Below are positions 35,923-45,107 of a stretch of 64,000 nucleotides of DNA, one piece after another. Source of the DNA: Mycobacterium angelicum (GTDB taxonomy: Bacteria > Actinomycetota > Actinomycetes > Mycobacteriales > Mycobacteriaceae); contig NZ_MVHE01000008.1 in NCBI RefSeq assembly GCF_002086155.1, positions 88,362 to 152,361 of the forward strand, read 5' to 3'. The position numbers and the translations under genes are program-made. The notes beneath the pieces are model-generated. The model did not search any database. It was not told the origin of the DNA and was given only the letters and a program-made list of their open reading frames with translations. Numbering within the stretch: the first letter of the stretch is position 1; every line of letters starts with the position of its first letter.

Positions 35923-36825
35923 TCAGCGTGTGCCGACAACTCCGCGTACCAGCTCGATCAACGCACGCGGCTGGTCGCTTTGCACCGAGTGACCCGAATT
36001 CTCGACGACATGTGCGGCACGGAAATGCTTTGCCCGACGGCTTAATTCGGCTACGTCGTCGTCGTTGACAAAGCCCGACGTGCCGCCGCGTACCAGGGTG
36101 ACGGGCGCGGCCAGGGCGTCGACGTCGTCCCACAGCGTCGCGAAGTCGGGAAATTTGCGAATTGCGTCGTACCGCCACGCCCAGTTGCCGTTGTCGAGTC
36201 TGCGGGAATTGTGAAATACCCCGCGGCGCAACGCTTTTACCTCACGATGCGGCGCCGCGGCGATGGTCAGGTCCAGCATGGCCTGGAAGCTGGGGAACTC
36301 CCGTTCACCGTGCATCAGTGCCACTGTGCCGTGCTGCTCTTTGGTCATCTCGGAGTGTCGCTGCAGCGCCGACGGGGTGACGTCGATGAGGACGAGTTCG
36401 TCCACGAGGTCCGGTGCCGTCGCACCCAGGCGTATCCCGGTCAGCCCGCCCAGCGACATCCCGACGACGAATTCCGCGCGCGGCGCCAGCTCGCGTAACA
36501 CCGGCGTCAGGGCGTCGGCATTGTGTTGCGGCGAATAGTCGCCGTCCTCGCGCCAGGTGGAGTGGCCGTGGCCCGGTAGGTCCACCGCCAGCGCCGGCTC
36601 ACCGAGTCCGACGATGACGGTGTCCCAGGTGTGCGCGTTCTGTCCGCCACCGTGCAGAAAGATCACCCGCGGCTCTGGGCCGCCCCAGCGCAGCGCGCTG
36701 ATGCCACCTGCGTGCAGCCGCTCGACGGCGGGCAGCGGACCCGTCACACCAGCCTGCTCGGCATTTTCAGCCAGCAGGGCGAACTCGTCGAGACCGGTTA
36801 GTTCGTCGTCGGAGATTTCCGTCAC
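35923..36825 (-). CDS. Alpha/beta hydrolase (Rv0045c-like esterase)
   Basis: 300 residues (Rv0045c is 298). Oxyanion HGGGQNAHTW, nucleophile elbow GMSLGGLTG, acid likely in TLVRGGTSGFVNDDD, catalytic His in NSGHSVQSDQP. Rv0045c is a characterised esterase of this fold in M. tuberculosis, active on short ester substrates. Cytosolic, no signal peptide. It follows ino1 by 33 bp on the same strand. Confidence 0.92.
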   Translation of the reverse strand: MTEISDDELTGLDEFALLAENAEQAGVTGPLPAVERLHAGGISALRWGGPEPRVIFLHGGGQNAHTWDTVIVGLGEPALAVDLPGHGHSTWREDGDYSPQHNADALTPVLRELAPRAEFVVGMSLGGLTGIRLGATAPDLVDELVLIDVTPSALQRHSEMTKEQHGTVALMHGEREFPSFQAMLDLTIAAAPHREVKALRRGVFHNSRRLDNGNWAWRYDAIRKFPDFATLWDDVDALAAPVTLVRGGTSGFVNDDDVAELSRRAKHFRAAHVVENSGHSVQSDQPRALIELVRGVVGTR

Positions 36826-36858
36826 GACTCCGACATTACGAACTGGGGTTGGGCGACT

Positions 36859-37971
36859 TTAGTCGGCCCCGATGATGAACTCTTCGAGCTGGGCGCGCGC
36901 GACGTCGTCGGGCAGCTGCTCGGGCGGGCTCTTCATCAGGTAGGCCGACGCCGGGAGCACCGGGCCGCCGATGCCGCGGTCCTTGGCGATTTTGGCCGCG
37001 CGCACCGCGTCGATGATGATGCCGGCCGAGTTCGGCGAGTCCCAAACCTCGAGCTTGTATTCCAGGTTCAGCGGCACGTCACCGAAGGCGCGGCCTTCCA
37101 GGCGCACGTAGGCCCACTTGCGGTCGTCGAGCCACGCGACGTGGTCGGACGGGCCGATGTGGACGTTCTTGTCCTCCACCTTGCCGGCGAGCGAGCCGGT
37201 GAGGTTGGACGTGACGGCCTGGGTCTTGGAGACCTTCTTGGACTCCAGCCGCTCGCGCTCCAGCATGTTCTTGAAGTCCATGTTGCCGCCGACGTTGAGC
37301 TGGTAAGTGCGGTCCAGCGTGACACCGCGGTCCTCGAACAGCTTGGCCATCACCCGGTGGGTGATGGTCGCGCCCACCTGGCTCTTGATGTCGTCGCCGA
37401 TGATCGGCACACCGGCGTCCTTGAACTTCTTGGCCCACACCGGGTCGGAGGCGATGAAGACCGGCAGCGCGTTCACGAACGCCACGCCGGCGTCGATGGC
37501 GCACTGGGCGTAGAACTTGTCGGCCTCTTCCGAACCCACCGGCAGGTAGGACACCAGCACGTCGACCTTGTTGTCCTTGAGGACTTTCACCACGTCGACC
37601 GGCTCGTCGTCGGACAACTCGATGGTGTCGGCGTAGTACTTGCCGATGCCATCCAGCGTCGGGCCGCGCTGCACCACCACGTTGGTGGGCGGCACGTCGG
37701 CGATCTTGATGGTGTTGTTCTCCGAGGCGTAAATCGCGTCGGAGAGATCGAAGCCGACCTTCTTGGCGTCCACGTCGAACGCGGCGACGAACTTGACGTC
37801 GCGGACGTGGTACGGCCCGAAGCGCACGTGCATGAGGCCCGGCACATTCGAGGTGTCGTCGGCGTTGTAGTAGTACTCGACACCCTGGACCAGCGAGGAC
37901 GCGCAGTTACCGACGCCGACGATGGCGACACGTACCTCGGTCGATGCCTGCGGCTCGTTGTACTCACTCAT
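36859..37971 (-). CDS. ino1: Inositol-3-phosphate synthase
   Basis: 370 residues (Rv0046c is 367). Makes 1L-myo-inositol 1-phosphate from glucose 6-phosphate with NAD, the first step toward phosphatidylinositol, lipoarabinomannan and mycothiol. Rossmann motif [16 protein letters not shown]; active-site region [20 protein letters not shown] and [14 protein letters not shown]. The ATG follows AGGAGAA. It is 62 bp downstream of the padR-like gene on the same strand, as in H37Rv. Confidence 0.96.
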   Translation of the reverse strand: MSEYNEPQASTEVRVAIVGVGNCASSLVQGVEYYYNADDTSNVPGLMHVRFGPYHVRDVKFVAAFDVDAKKVGFDLSDAIYASENNTIKIADVPPTNVVVQRGPTLDGIGKYYADTIELSDDEPVDVVKVLKDNKVDVLVSYLPVGSEEADKFYAQCAIDAGVAFVNALPVFIASDPVWAKKFKDAGVPIIGDDIKSQVGATITHRVMAKLFEDRGVTLDRTYQLNVGGNMDFKNMLERERLESKKVSKTQAVTSNLTGSLAGKVEDKNVHIGPSDHVAWLDDRKWAYVRLEGRAFGDVPLNLEYKLEVWDSPNSAGIIIDAVRAAKIAKDRGIGGPVLPASAYLMKSPPEQLPDDVARAQLEEFIIGAD

Positions 37972-38033
37972 TAGGGCGTTCTCCTAACCTCATAACTTCT
38001 GGGGTGTCCCGGTGTTTCGTTTCGTGCAGGGTT

Positions 38034-38573
38034 TTATGTCTGTTCCGCGTGCGGCGCGGCCCGTTCGGCGGCGATGAGCTCGTTGAGCCACTTGACCTCG
38101 CGTTCACTGGACTCGAGACCAAGCTGATGCAGTTGGCGGGTGTAGCGGTCCAGCGAAGTGCTGGCCCGGGCGATCGCCTCGCGCAGCCCTTCCCGCCGCT
38201 CCTCGACCTGACGGCGACGGCCTTCCAAGATGCGCATCCGCGCTTCGGCCGGGGTCCGGTTGAAGAACGCCAGGTGTACGCCGAAGCCGTCGTCGGTGTA
38301 GTTGTGCGGGCCGGTGTCGGCGACCAGCTCGCCAAAGCGCCGTCGTCCCTCGTCGGTCAGCTGGTAAACCCGGCGGGCACGTCGCACCGGAGTTCCGGCG
38401 GGGGCGGCGTTCTCGGCGATCAATCCCTCGGCCTGCATGCGGCGCAGCGCGGGATACAGCGAGCCGTAGGAAAACGCCCGGAACGCGCCGAGCAAGCCGG
38501 TCAGGCGTTTGCGCAGCTCATAGCCGTGCATCGGCGACTCGATCAGGAGGCCCAGAATGGCGAGCTCCAGCAT
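38034..38573 (-). CDS. PadR-family regulator (Rv0047c-like)
   Basis: 179 residues (Rv0047c is 180). N-terminal winged helix ILGLLIESPMHGYELRKRLT, then FSYGSLYPALRRMQAEGLI, and the C-terminal dimerisation helices of the long PadR group (PadR/Vir_act_alpha_C). It is placed to control itself and ino1. A repeat-rich region lies directly upstream. Confidence 0.9.
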   Translation of the reverse strand: MLELAILGLLIESPMHGYELRKRLTGLLGAFRAFSYGSLYPALRRMQAEGLIAENAAPAGTPVRRARRVYQLTDEGRRRFGELVADTGPHNYTDDGFGVHLAFFNRTPAEARMRILEGRRRQVEERREGLREAIARASTSLDRYTRQLHQLGLESSEREVKWLNELIAAERAAPHAEQT

Positions 38574-38582
38574 CGAGACACC

Positions 38583-38702
38583 TCCCTCTGACCTGGCTGG
38601 TTAAGCGGCGTGGTTACGCTGGCTGTTACGTTGACTGATTACAGCGACTGGTTACGATCGGCCAACACCTCGTGAAATCCTATCGCTCCGATATATTAGC
38701 GA
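38583..38702. promoter_or_regulatory. Repeat-rich region upstream of padR/ino1
   Basis: Three GTTACG copies lie at 38613, 38625 and 38651, and the related ACTGATTAC and ACTGGTTAC lie in between. Further out, TCGCT at 38683-38687 and AGCGA at 38698-38702 form an inverted repeat around an A/T-rich centre containing ATATATT. Either set could be the operator of the PadR regulator or a promoter element for the padR-ino1 unit. Confidence 0.4.
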
Positions 38703-38792
38703 CAACACCACCAAATGTTAGTGCGCTGTTCGTCACACATTCGAACAGGGTTGACCGGCGCCGGCGGATCTACACCTGTTAGGCCACCGCGA

Positions 38793-39641
38793 TCAGGACG
38801 GGTAATTCACCTGCTTGACGGTGCCGTCGCCGGCGAACTCGATGTAGCCACTGCCGTAGTCGCTGGAGACATACACCGTGAGCGATAACGCACCGGGGGT
38901 GGTCGGGTCGGTGGCGGGCTCGACGATCAAATAGGTGGACTTGACGTCCGAGCCCTTGATGCCGACGGTTTCCGGGGCGCCGCGCAGGATGCCCACCGCC
39001 GTCTTCACGTCGAACTTGCTCAGGTCAACCACGGTGGCGTCGACGCTGGACTTGGCGGAGCTGCTCGGATCTCCCCAGCCGCCACGGTAGGTGTAGTTCA
39101 GCACGCGGCGCTCGTCCTTAGGGTCCTGGCGATCGAGCGACGCGTACGTGGGGTAGACCACCAGCCGGTAGCCCATGGTGTCGCCGAACCGTTTGCGGGT
39201 TTGCTCGATCAGCCCGGTCAGTCCGCCCAGGGATTGCAGTTGCTTGGGCGGCGTGAGCACCACGGCCGCGACGCCGTCGGGCTTGGCTCCAGGGTCGGAG
39301 GTGAAGTCCAGCGGCGAACTGGTGTTGCCGTAGAGACCCCAGCCGATGCCGATGCCCAGCAGCACCGTCACCACGAAGGCGGCGATCGTGATACCCAGAC
39401 CACTGGGTTTGGGACGTAGCTTGACCGCCGGCGTCTGCGGGTGTGCGCCTTCGGACTGCAGGTCGGTCAGCAGGTGCTGCAGCTCGCCGAGCGTCACGGC
39501 CTTGGTCGCCGAACTGACGCGTTCGCGATGCTCCTCTGACGAGATCTCGCCGTCGCCCAGGGCGGTGTCGAGGATCCGGCATGCTTCCTGCCGGTCGCTG
39601 TCCTTCGCACGCGTTGACGTCGGTCCCGACCATTTCGCCAC
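38793..39641 (-). CDS. DUF1707-domain membrane protein (Rv0048c-like)
   Basis: About 282 residues from the GTG at 39641 (Rv0048c is 289). The N-terminal DUF1707 domain, about 10-60, has SDRQEACRILDTALGDGEIS, then EEHRERVSSATKAVTLGELQ. One membrane helix lies at about 88-110 (LGITIAAFVVTVLLGIGIGW) and the C-terminal ~170 residues are extracytoplasmic. The frame is open to 39740 but the upstream part lies in the divergent promoter. Function unknown. Confidence 0.83.
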   Translation of the reverse strand: MAKWSGPTSTRAKDSDRQEACRILDTALGDGEISSEEHRERVSSATKAVTLGELQHLLTDLQSEGAHPQTPAVKLRPKPSGLGITIAAFVVTVLLGIGIGWGLYGNTSSPLDFTSDPGAKPDGVAAVVLTPPKQLQSLGGLTGLIEQTRKRFGDTMGYRLVVYPTYASLDRQDPKDERRVLNYTYRGGWGDPSSSAKSSVDATVVDLSKFDVKTAVGILRGAPETVGIKGSDVKSTYLIVEPATDPTTPGALSLTVYVSSDYGSGYIEFAGDGTVKQVNYPS

Positions 39642-39754
39642 GGGGACGATGGTAGAAGTCCGGCGTGCGGTGACGACGCAATACCCCCAGCACCCGCGCG
39701 ACAACACCGTCGGTTGCATATCGGTGGTGGGCGGGGCCACGTACTCTGGTCAGC

Positions 39755-40177
39755 GTGCGATTGCAGCGACAGGTAGTCGACTACGCGCTTCGGCGGCGCT
39801 CACTGCTGGCCGAGGTGTACTCGGGGCGCACCGGCGTGACCGAGGTGTGCGATGCAAATCCCTACCTGCTGCGCGCCGCGAAGTTTCACGGGAAACAAAG
39901 CCAGGTGATGTGCCCGATCTGCCGCAAGGAGCAACTCACGCTGGTGTCGTGGGTGTTCGGCGAGCACCTGGGTGCGGTGTCGGGTTCGGCGCGTACCGCC
40001 GAGGAGCTGGTGCTGTTGGCAACGCGGTTCTCGGAGTTCGCCGTGCACGTGGTGGAGGTCTGTCGCACCTGCAGCTGGAACCACCTGGTCAAGTCGTACG
40101 TCCTGGGTGCGGCGCGTCCACCTAAGGGATCCGGCAGGCGGACGGCGCGCAACGGCGCCCGCACGGCCAGTGAATAA
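39755..40177 (+). CDS. DUF5318 putative zinc-binding protein (Rv0049-like)
   Basis: 140 residues (Rv0049 is 137). Two Cys pairs, MCPICRKEQL and VCRTCSWNHL, suggest a zinc ribbon. The N-terminus is MRLQRQVVDYALRRRSLLAE. Its stop overlaps the GTG start of ponA1 by eight bases, so the two are coupled. The same arrangement is found in other mycobacteria, suggesting a link to wall synthesis, but its role is unknown. Confidence 0.87.
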   Translation: MRLQRQVVDYALRRRSLLAEVYSGRTGVTEVCDANPYLLRAAKFHGKQSQVMCPICRKEQLTLVSWVFGEHLGAVSGSARTAEELVLLATRFSEFAVHVVEVCRTCSWNHLVKSYVLGAARPPKGSGRRTARNGARTASE

Positions 40178-42746
40178 CGAAGGGCGCCACCACCAGTCGT
40201 CCAGTAACGCACCAGGCGGGTCGGCGAGTGAAGGTGTGGGACAGCAGCCCGGCGGCGACGAGGGCGATCCGCGCCCGGCCGGGCAGCGCCGTCAGGTTCC
40301 GCCCGACGACCGGCTGACCGCGATCATCCCCGCCGTGACCGACGACCGGTCAGCCCGGCACGCCGACCCCATCGAGGAGGTCAAGGCCGCACTGGACAGC
40401 CCCGGCTCGGCGGCACAGCAGCGCGACCCGCTCGACCAGGTGCAGGCCGCCCCGCTGGATCAGGTCAAGGCCGCGCTCGATGCTCCGCCCTCGCGACGCC
40501 ACCGGCGCGGCGGCGGCACCCCTCCCCCTGGAGGGGTGCCAGGGGGACCGCCGGGCGGGCCTCCTCCTGGAGGGGTGCCGGGTCCATCGGGGCGCCCCGG
40601 CGGCCGGGGCTCACGGCCGAAGGTGGACGTGAGCTGGGTCCAGCAGATCAACTGGAGATGGGTAAAGCGCTCGCTGGTCATCACGGCGGTGGCGATGGTG
40701 TTGCTGCCGATCGTCACCTTCACGATGGCCTACTTCATCGTCGACGTCCCCAAGCCGGGCGACATCCGCACCAACCAGGTTTCTACGATTCTGGCCAGCG
40801 ATGGCTCCGAGATCGCCAAAATCGTTCCGCCCGAAGGTAATCGGGTCGACGTCAACCTCAACCAGGTGCCGGTACACGTACGCCAGGCGGTCATCGCCGC
40901 CGAAGACCGCAATTTCTACTCCAACCCCGGCTTCTCCTTCAGCGGATTCGCGCGCGCGGTGAAGAACAATCTCTTCGGCGGTGACCTGCAGGGCGGCTCG
41001 ACGATCACCCAGCAATACGTCAAGAACGCGTTGGTCGGTTCCGCGCAGCACGGGTGGAGTGGTTTGCTGCGCAAGGCCAAAGAGTTGGTGATCGCCACCA
41101 AGATGTCGGGGGAGTGGTCCAAAGACGATGTGCTGCAGGCCTATCTGAACATCATCTACTTCGGTCGCGGTGCGTACGGGATTTCGGCGGCCTCCAAGGC
41201 CTACTTCGACAAGCCCGTCGAGCAGCTCACCGTCGCCGAAGGTGCACTGCTGGCCGCGCTCATCAGGCGGCCCTCCACCCTGGACCCCGCGGTCGATCCC
41301 GATGGTGCGCTGGCGCGGTGGAACTGGGTGCTCGACGGGATGGTGGAGACCAAGGCGCTGTCCGCCAATGACCGTGCCGCGCAGGTATTCCCCAAGACCG
41401 TTCCGCCGGATCAGGCGCGCGCACAGAACCAGACCAGCGGCCCCAACGGCCTGATCGAGCGGCAGGTGACCAAGGAACTGCTCGAGCTTTTCAACATCGA
41501 CGAGCAGACGCTGAACACCCAGGGTCTACAGGTCACCACCACGATCGACCCGCAGGCGCAGGCCGCCGCGGAAAAAGCGGTGTCGAAATACCTTGACGGC
41601 CAAGACCCGGACATGCGCGCAGCCGTGGTGTCGATCGATCCGCACAACGGAGCGGTGCGCGCGTACTACGGCGGATCCAATGCTCAGGGCTTCGATTTCG
41701 CCCAAGCGGGATTGCAGACCGGTTCATCGTTCAAGGTGTTCGCCCTCGTGGCGGCGCTGGAGCAGGGCATCGGTCTGGGCTACCAGGTGGACAGTTCCCC
41801 GTTGACCGTCGACGGCATCAAGATCACCAACGTCGAAGGCGAAAGTTGCGGCACCTGCAACCTGGCCGAAGCGCTCAAGATGTCGCTGAACACTTCTTAT
41901 TACCGGCTAATGCTCAAGCTCAAGGGCGGGCCGCAGGCCGTCGCCGACGCCGCGCACCAAGCCGGCATCGCCGAAAGCTTCCCCGGCGTCTCGCACACGC
42001 TTTCCGAAGACGGCAAAGGCGGTCCGCCCAACAACGGAATTGTGTTGGGCCAGTACCAAACCCGGGTGATCGATATGGCAACGGCGTACGCCACGCTTGC
42101 CGATTCCGGGATCTACCACCGTCCGCATTTCGTGCAGAAGGTGGTCAACGCCGAGGGGCAGGTCCTGTTCGACGCCGGCACCGCCGACACCAGCGGCGAG
42201 CAGCGGATCCCCAAGGCCGTCGCCGACAATGTCACCGCGGCGATGCAGCCGATCGCCGGCTATTCGCGTGGTCACAACCTGGCCGGTGGGCGGCAGTCGG
42301 CGGCCAAGACAGGCACCACGCAGCTGGGTGACACCACTTCCAACAAGGACGCCTGGATGGTGGGCTACACGCCGTCGTTGTCCACGGCGGTCTGGGTGGG
42401 CACCGTCAAGGGTGATCAGCCACTGGTAACCGCCTCGGGCGGAGCGGTTTACGGCTCCGGGCTGCCGTCGGACATCTGGAAGTCGACCATGGACGGCGCC
42501 CTCAAGGGCACCCAGAACGAGACCTTCCCTAAACCGACCGAGATCGGTGGCTATGCGGGCGTGCCCGCGCCGCCCCCGCCACCGCCGGCGCCACCTTCGG
42601 AGACCGTGATTCAGCCGACGGTGGAGATCGCACCAGGCATCACCGTGCCGGTCGGTCCGCCTACCACGATCACCCTCGGACCCGCCGTGCCGCCCGGGGG
42701 GCCTTCGGCGCCCCCGCCTCCTGAGAACCCCACGCCGCCACCGTGA
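40170..42746 (+). CDS. ponA1: Class A penicillin-binding protein PonA1
   Basis: About 858 residues from the GTG at 40170. A disordered cytoplasmic N-terminus (Pro/Gly-rich) precedes a membrane helix at about 168-190. The GT51 glycosyltransferase domain has EDRNFYSNPGFS near 243 and GGSTITQQYVKNAL. The transpeptidase domain has SxxK in TGSSFKVFAL near 518, SxN in MSLNTSYY and KTGT in AAKTGTTQLG near 712. A Pro-rich tail follows. It polymerises and crosslinks peptidoglycan at the poles. The published H37Rv start (678 residues) omits much of the N-terminus; the coupled GTG here supports the long form. Confidence 0.95.
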   Translation: MNNEGRHHQSSSNAPGGSASEGVGQQPGGDEGDPRPAGQRRQVPPDDRLTAIIPAVTDDRSARHADPIEEVKAALDSPGSAAQQRDPLDQVQAAPLDQVKAALDAPPSRRHRRGGGTPPPGGVPGGPPGGPPPGGVPGPSGRPGGRGSRPKVDVSWVQQINWRWVKRSLVITAVAMVLLPIVTFTMAYFIVDVPKPGDIRTNQVSTILASDGSEIAKIVPPEGNRVDVNLNQVPVHVRQAVIAAEDRNFYSNPGFSFSGFARAVKNNLFGGDLQGGSTITQQYVKNALVGSAQHGWSGLLRKAKELVIATKMSGEWSKDDVLQAYLNIIYFGRGAYGISAASKAYFDKPVEQLTVAEGALLAALIRRPSTLDPAVDPDGALARWNWVLDGMVETKALSANDRAAQVFPKTVPPDQARAQNQTSGPNGLIERQVTKELLELFNIDEQTLNTQGLQVTTTIDPQAQAAAEKAVSKYLDGQDPDMRAAVVSIDPHNGAVRAYYGGSNAQGFDFAQAGLQTGSSFKVFALVAALEQGIGLGYQVDSSPLTVDGIKITNVEGESCGTCNLAEALKMSLNTSYYRLMLKLKGGPQAVADAAHQAGIAESFPGVSHTLSEDGKGGPPNNGIVLGQYQTRVIDMATAYATLADSGIYHRPHFVQKVVNAEGQVLFDAGTADTSGEQRIPKAVADNVTAAMQPIAGYSRGHNLAGGRQSAAKTGTTQLGDTTSNKDAWMVGYTPSLSTAVWVGTVKGDQPLVTASGGAVYGSGLPSDIWKSTMDGALKGTQNETFPKPTEIGGYAGVPAPPPPPPAPPSETVIQPTVEIAPGITVPVGPPTTITLGPAVPPGGPSAPPPPENPTPPP

Positions 42747-44365
42747 CGGGCGCACCGAACCAGCGCGCCAGCACCTCACCCATGCCGTTGGCCGGCGATC
42801 GCCGGAGCGCAGACAACCGTGATTGCCCCAGCCGTACCGATGTGCTGGGCACCGCTCTGGCCGAGGTAGTGGGCGGGCCGGTCGGCCGGCACGCGCTGAT
42901 CGGCCGCACCCGGTTCTTCACCCCACTGCGGGTGATGTTCGTGATCGGATTGGTGTTCCTGGCGCTGGGCTGGTCGACGAAAGCGGCCTGTCTGCAGAGC
43001 ACCGGCACCGGCCCGGGTGACCAACGGGTGGCCAACTGGGACAACCAACGCGCCTACTACGAGCTGTGTTACTCCGACACCGTGCCGCTCTACGGCGCAG
43101 AGTTGTTGAGCCAGGGCAAGTTTCCGTACAAGTCGAGCTGGATCGAGACCGACGCCAACGGCACGCCACAGGTTCGCTACGATGGCCAGCCCGCGGCGCG
43201 CTACATGGAGTATCCGGTCCTGACCGGCGTCTACCAGTACGTCTCGATGGCGATCGCCAAGACCTATACCGCGCTGAGCAAGTTGCGTCTTTTTCCGGTG
43301 GTCGCCGAGGTGGTGATGTTCTTCGATGTCGCCGCCTTCGGGTTGGCGCTGGCTTGGCTGGCTACCGTCTGGGCTACCGCGGGCCTGGCCGGGCGCCGCG
43401 TCTGGGATGCCGCGCTGGTGGCCGCCTCGCCGTTGGTGATCTTTCAGATATTCACCAACTTCGATGCCCTGGCAACGGCTTTCGCGATGGGCAGTCTGCT
43501 GGCGTGGGCGCGGCGAAGACCTGTGCTGGCCGGCGTGCTGATCGGGCTCGGCGCCGCGGCCAAGCTGTATCCGCTGTTGTTTCTGGGCCCGTTGTTGGTG
43601 CTGGGAATCCGCGCGGGCCGGTTGCGTGATTTCGTCCGCACCACGGTGGCTACGGTGCTCACCTGGTTGTTGGTCAACCTGCCGGTGCTGGTCTTCTATC
43701 CGCGGGGATGGTCGGAGTTCTTCCGGCTCAACACCCGCCGCGGCGACGACATGGACTCGCTGTACAACGTTGTGAAGTCGTTCACCGGCTGGCGCGGCTT
43801 CGATCCGAGATTGGGCTTCTGGGAGCCACCGGTGGTGCTGAACACCGTGGTCCTGGTGCTGTTCGTATTGGCTTGTGCGGCAATCGCTTACATCGGTTTG
43901 ACCGCGCCGCAGCGGCCGCGGTTGGCGCAGCTGGCCTTTCTGGTGGTGGCCACGTTCCTGCTGACCAACAAGGTATGGAGCCCCCAGTTTTCGCTATGGC
44001 TGGTGCCGTTGGCCGTGCTGGCCCTTCCGCACCGGCGGATTCTGTTGGCGTGGATGACGATTGACGCGCTGGTGTGGGTGCCGCGGATGTATTACCTGTA
44101 CGGCAATCCGAATCGTTCGCTGCCGGAACAGTGGTTCACCGCGACGGTGCTGCTGCGCGATATTGCCGTTATGGCGTTGTGTGCGTTGGTGATTCGACAG
44201 ATCTACCATCCCAATGAGGATTTGGTGCGCTGGCAGGGGCGGGTCGACGACCCGGCGGGCGGAGTCTACGATCGTGCCCCGGACGCGCCGCCGGGCTGGG
44301 TGCCGGCCTGGCTGCGTCCCGTCTCGCGACGTCAGCGAATCGCTACCGTCGGCCAGGAGGCATGA
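42743..44365 (+). CDS. GT87/DUF2029 polytopic glycosyltransferase (Rv0051-like)
   Basis: 540 residues (Rv0051 is 560). About ten to twelve membrane helices, with an extracytoplasmic acidic segment between helix 1 and 2 and the block NFDALATAFAMGSLLAWARR typical of the GT87 (DUF2029) group of polyprenyl-phosphate-mannose-dependent mannosyltransferases. It starts with a GTG overlapping the ponA1 stop (GTGA) and ends overlapping Rv0052 by four bases. The cotranscription suggests a role in envelope glycan assembly. Confidence 0.85.
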   Translation: MTGAPNQRASTSPMPLAGDRRSADNRDCPSRTDVLGTALAEVVGGPVGRHALIGRTRFFTPLRVMFVIGLVFLALGWSTKAACLQSTGTGPGDQRVANWDNQRAYYELCYSDTVPLYGAELLSQGKFPYKSSWIETDANGTPQVRYDGQPAARYMEYPVLTGVYQYVSMAIAKTYTALSKLRLFPVVAEVVMFFDVAAFGLALAWLATVWATAGLAGRRVWDAALVAASPLVIFQIFTNFDALATAFAMGSLLAWARRRPVLAGVLIGLGAAAKLYPLLFLGPLLVLGIRAGRLRDFVRTTVATVLTWLLVNLPVLVFYPRGWSEFFRLNTRRGDDMDSLYNVVKSFTGWRGFDPRLGFWEPPVVLNTVVLVLFVLACAAIAYIGLTAPQRPRLAQLAFLVVATFLLTNKVWSPQFSLWLVPLAVLALPHRRILLAWMTIDALVWVPRMYYLYGNPNRSLPEQWFTATVLLRDIAVMALCALVIRQIYHPNEDLVRWQGRVDDPAGGVYDRAPDAPPGWVPAWLRPVSRRQRIATVGQEA

Positions 44366-45003
44366 TGCAGGTCGCCATTCCGTTGTTCCCGCGTTTCACC
44401 GCGCTGGACGCTGTCGGGCCATACGAAGTGCTGCAACGCATTCCGTCGATTGACGTGGTGTTCGTCGGGCATCAGCGCGGTGAACTGCGTACGGAGAACG
44501 GCATGCTCGGGGTCAACTGCGACGCGACCTTCGACGAAGTCGGCGCACCGGATGTGGTGGTGTTTCCCGGTGGTATCGGGACCCGGGTGCTGATCGGCGA
44601 CGAAGTCATCCGCGGCTGGCTGCAAGCGGTGCATCCGGGCACCAAGTTCACCACGTCGGTGTGTACCGGTGCACTGTTGCTCGGCGCTGCGGGTCTGCTG
44701 GATGGCCTCACTGCGACGACACATTGGCGGGCCGCCGAAGAGCTGAACCGGCTGGGTGCAAGGTATGTGCCCGACCGAGTCGTCGAGCATCTGCCGCAGC
44801 GAATCATCACCGCCGCCGGGGTTTCCAGCGGGATCGATATGGCCTTGCGGCTGGTTGAGTTGCTGGTCGATCGCGAGGCCGCGCAGGCCGCTCAGTTGCT
44901 CATCGAATACGACCCGCAGCCGCCGTTCGACTCGGGTTCGCTGGCCAAGGCCGACGAGTCGACGAAGGCCAGGGCGCACGACTTCCTGCAGGCGCGAAAG
45001 TAA
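44362..45003 (+). CDS. DJ-1/PfpI family protein (Rv0052-like)
   Basis: 213 residues (Rv0052 is 187). DJ-1/PfpI fold: FPRFTALDAVGPYEVL, VVFPGGIGTR and the nucleophile elbow TSVCTGALLLGAAGLL with the reactive Cys; the partner Glu is probably in the GPYEVL segment. This is close to the isonitrile-hydratase/ThiJ subgroup. It is coupled to Rv0051 by a four-base overlap. Convergent with the radical SAM gene, with 104 bp between. Confidence 0.88.
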   Translation: MMQVAIPLFPRFTALDAVGPYEVLQRIPSIDVVFVGHQRGELRTENGMLGVNCDATFDEVGAPDVVVFPGGIGTRVLIGDEVIRGWLQAVHPGTKFTTSVCTGALLLGAAGLLDGLTATTHWRAAEELNRLGARYVPDRVVEHLPQRIITAAGVSSGIDMALRLVELLVDREAAQAAQLLIEYDPQPPFDSGSLAKADESTKARAHDFLQARK

Positions 45004-45107
45004 GGTGGCCCTTGCGGACGGGCTCTGGCCGCCGCGAGACATAAAGTGGGCACACGCTTTTCGGCGAGTCGTGTGCGACGTTTATGTGTCGCCGCAGGGG
45101 TACGACC

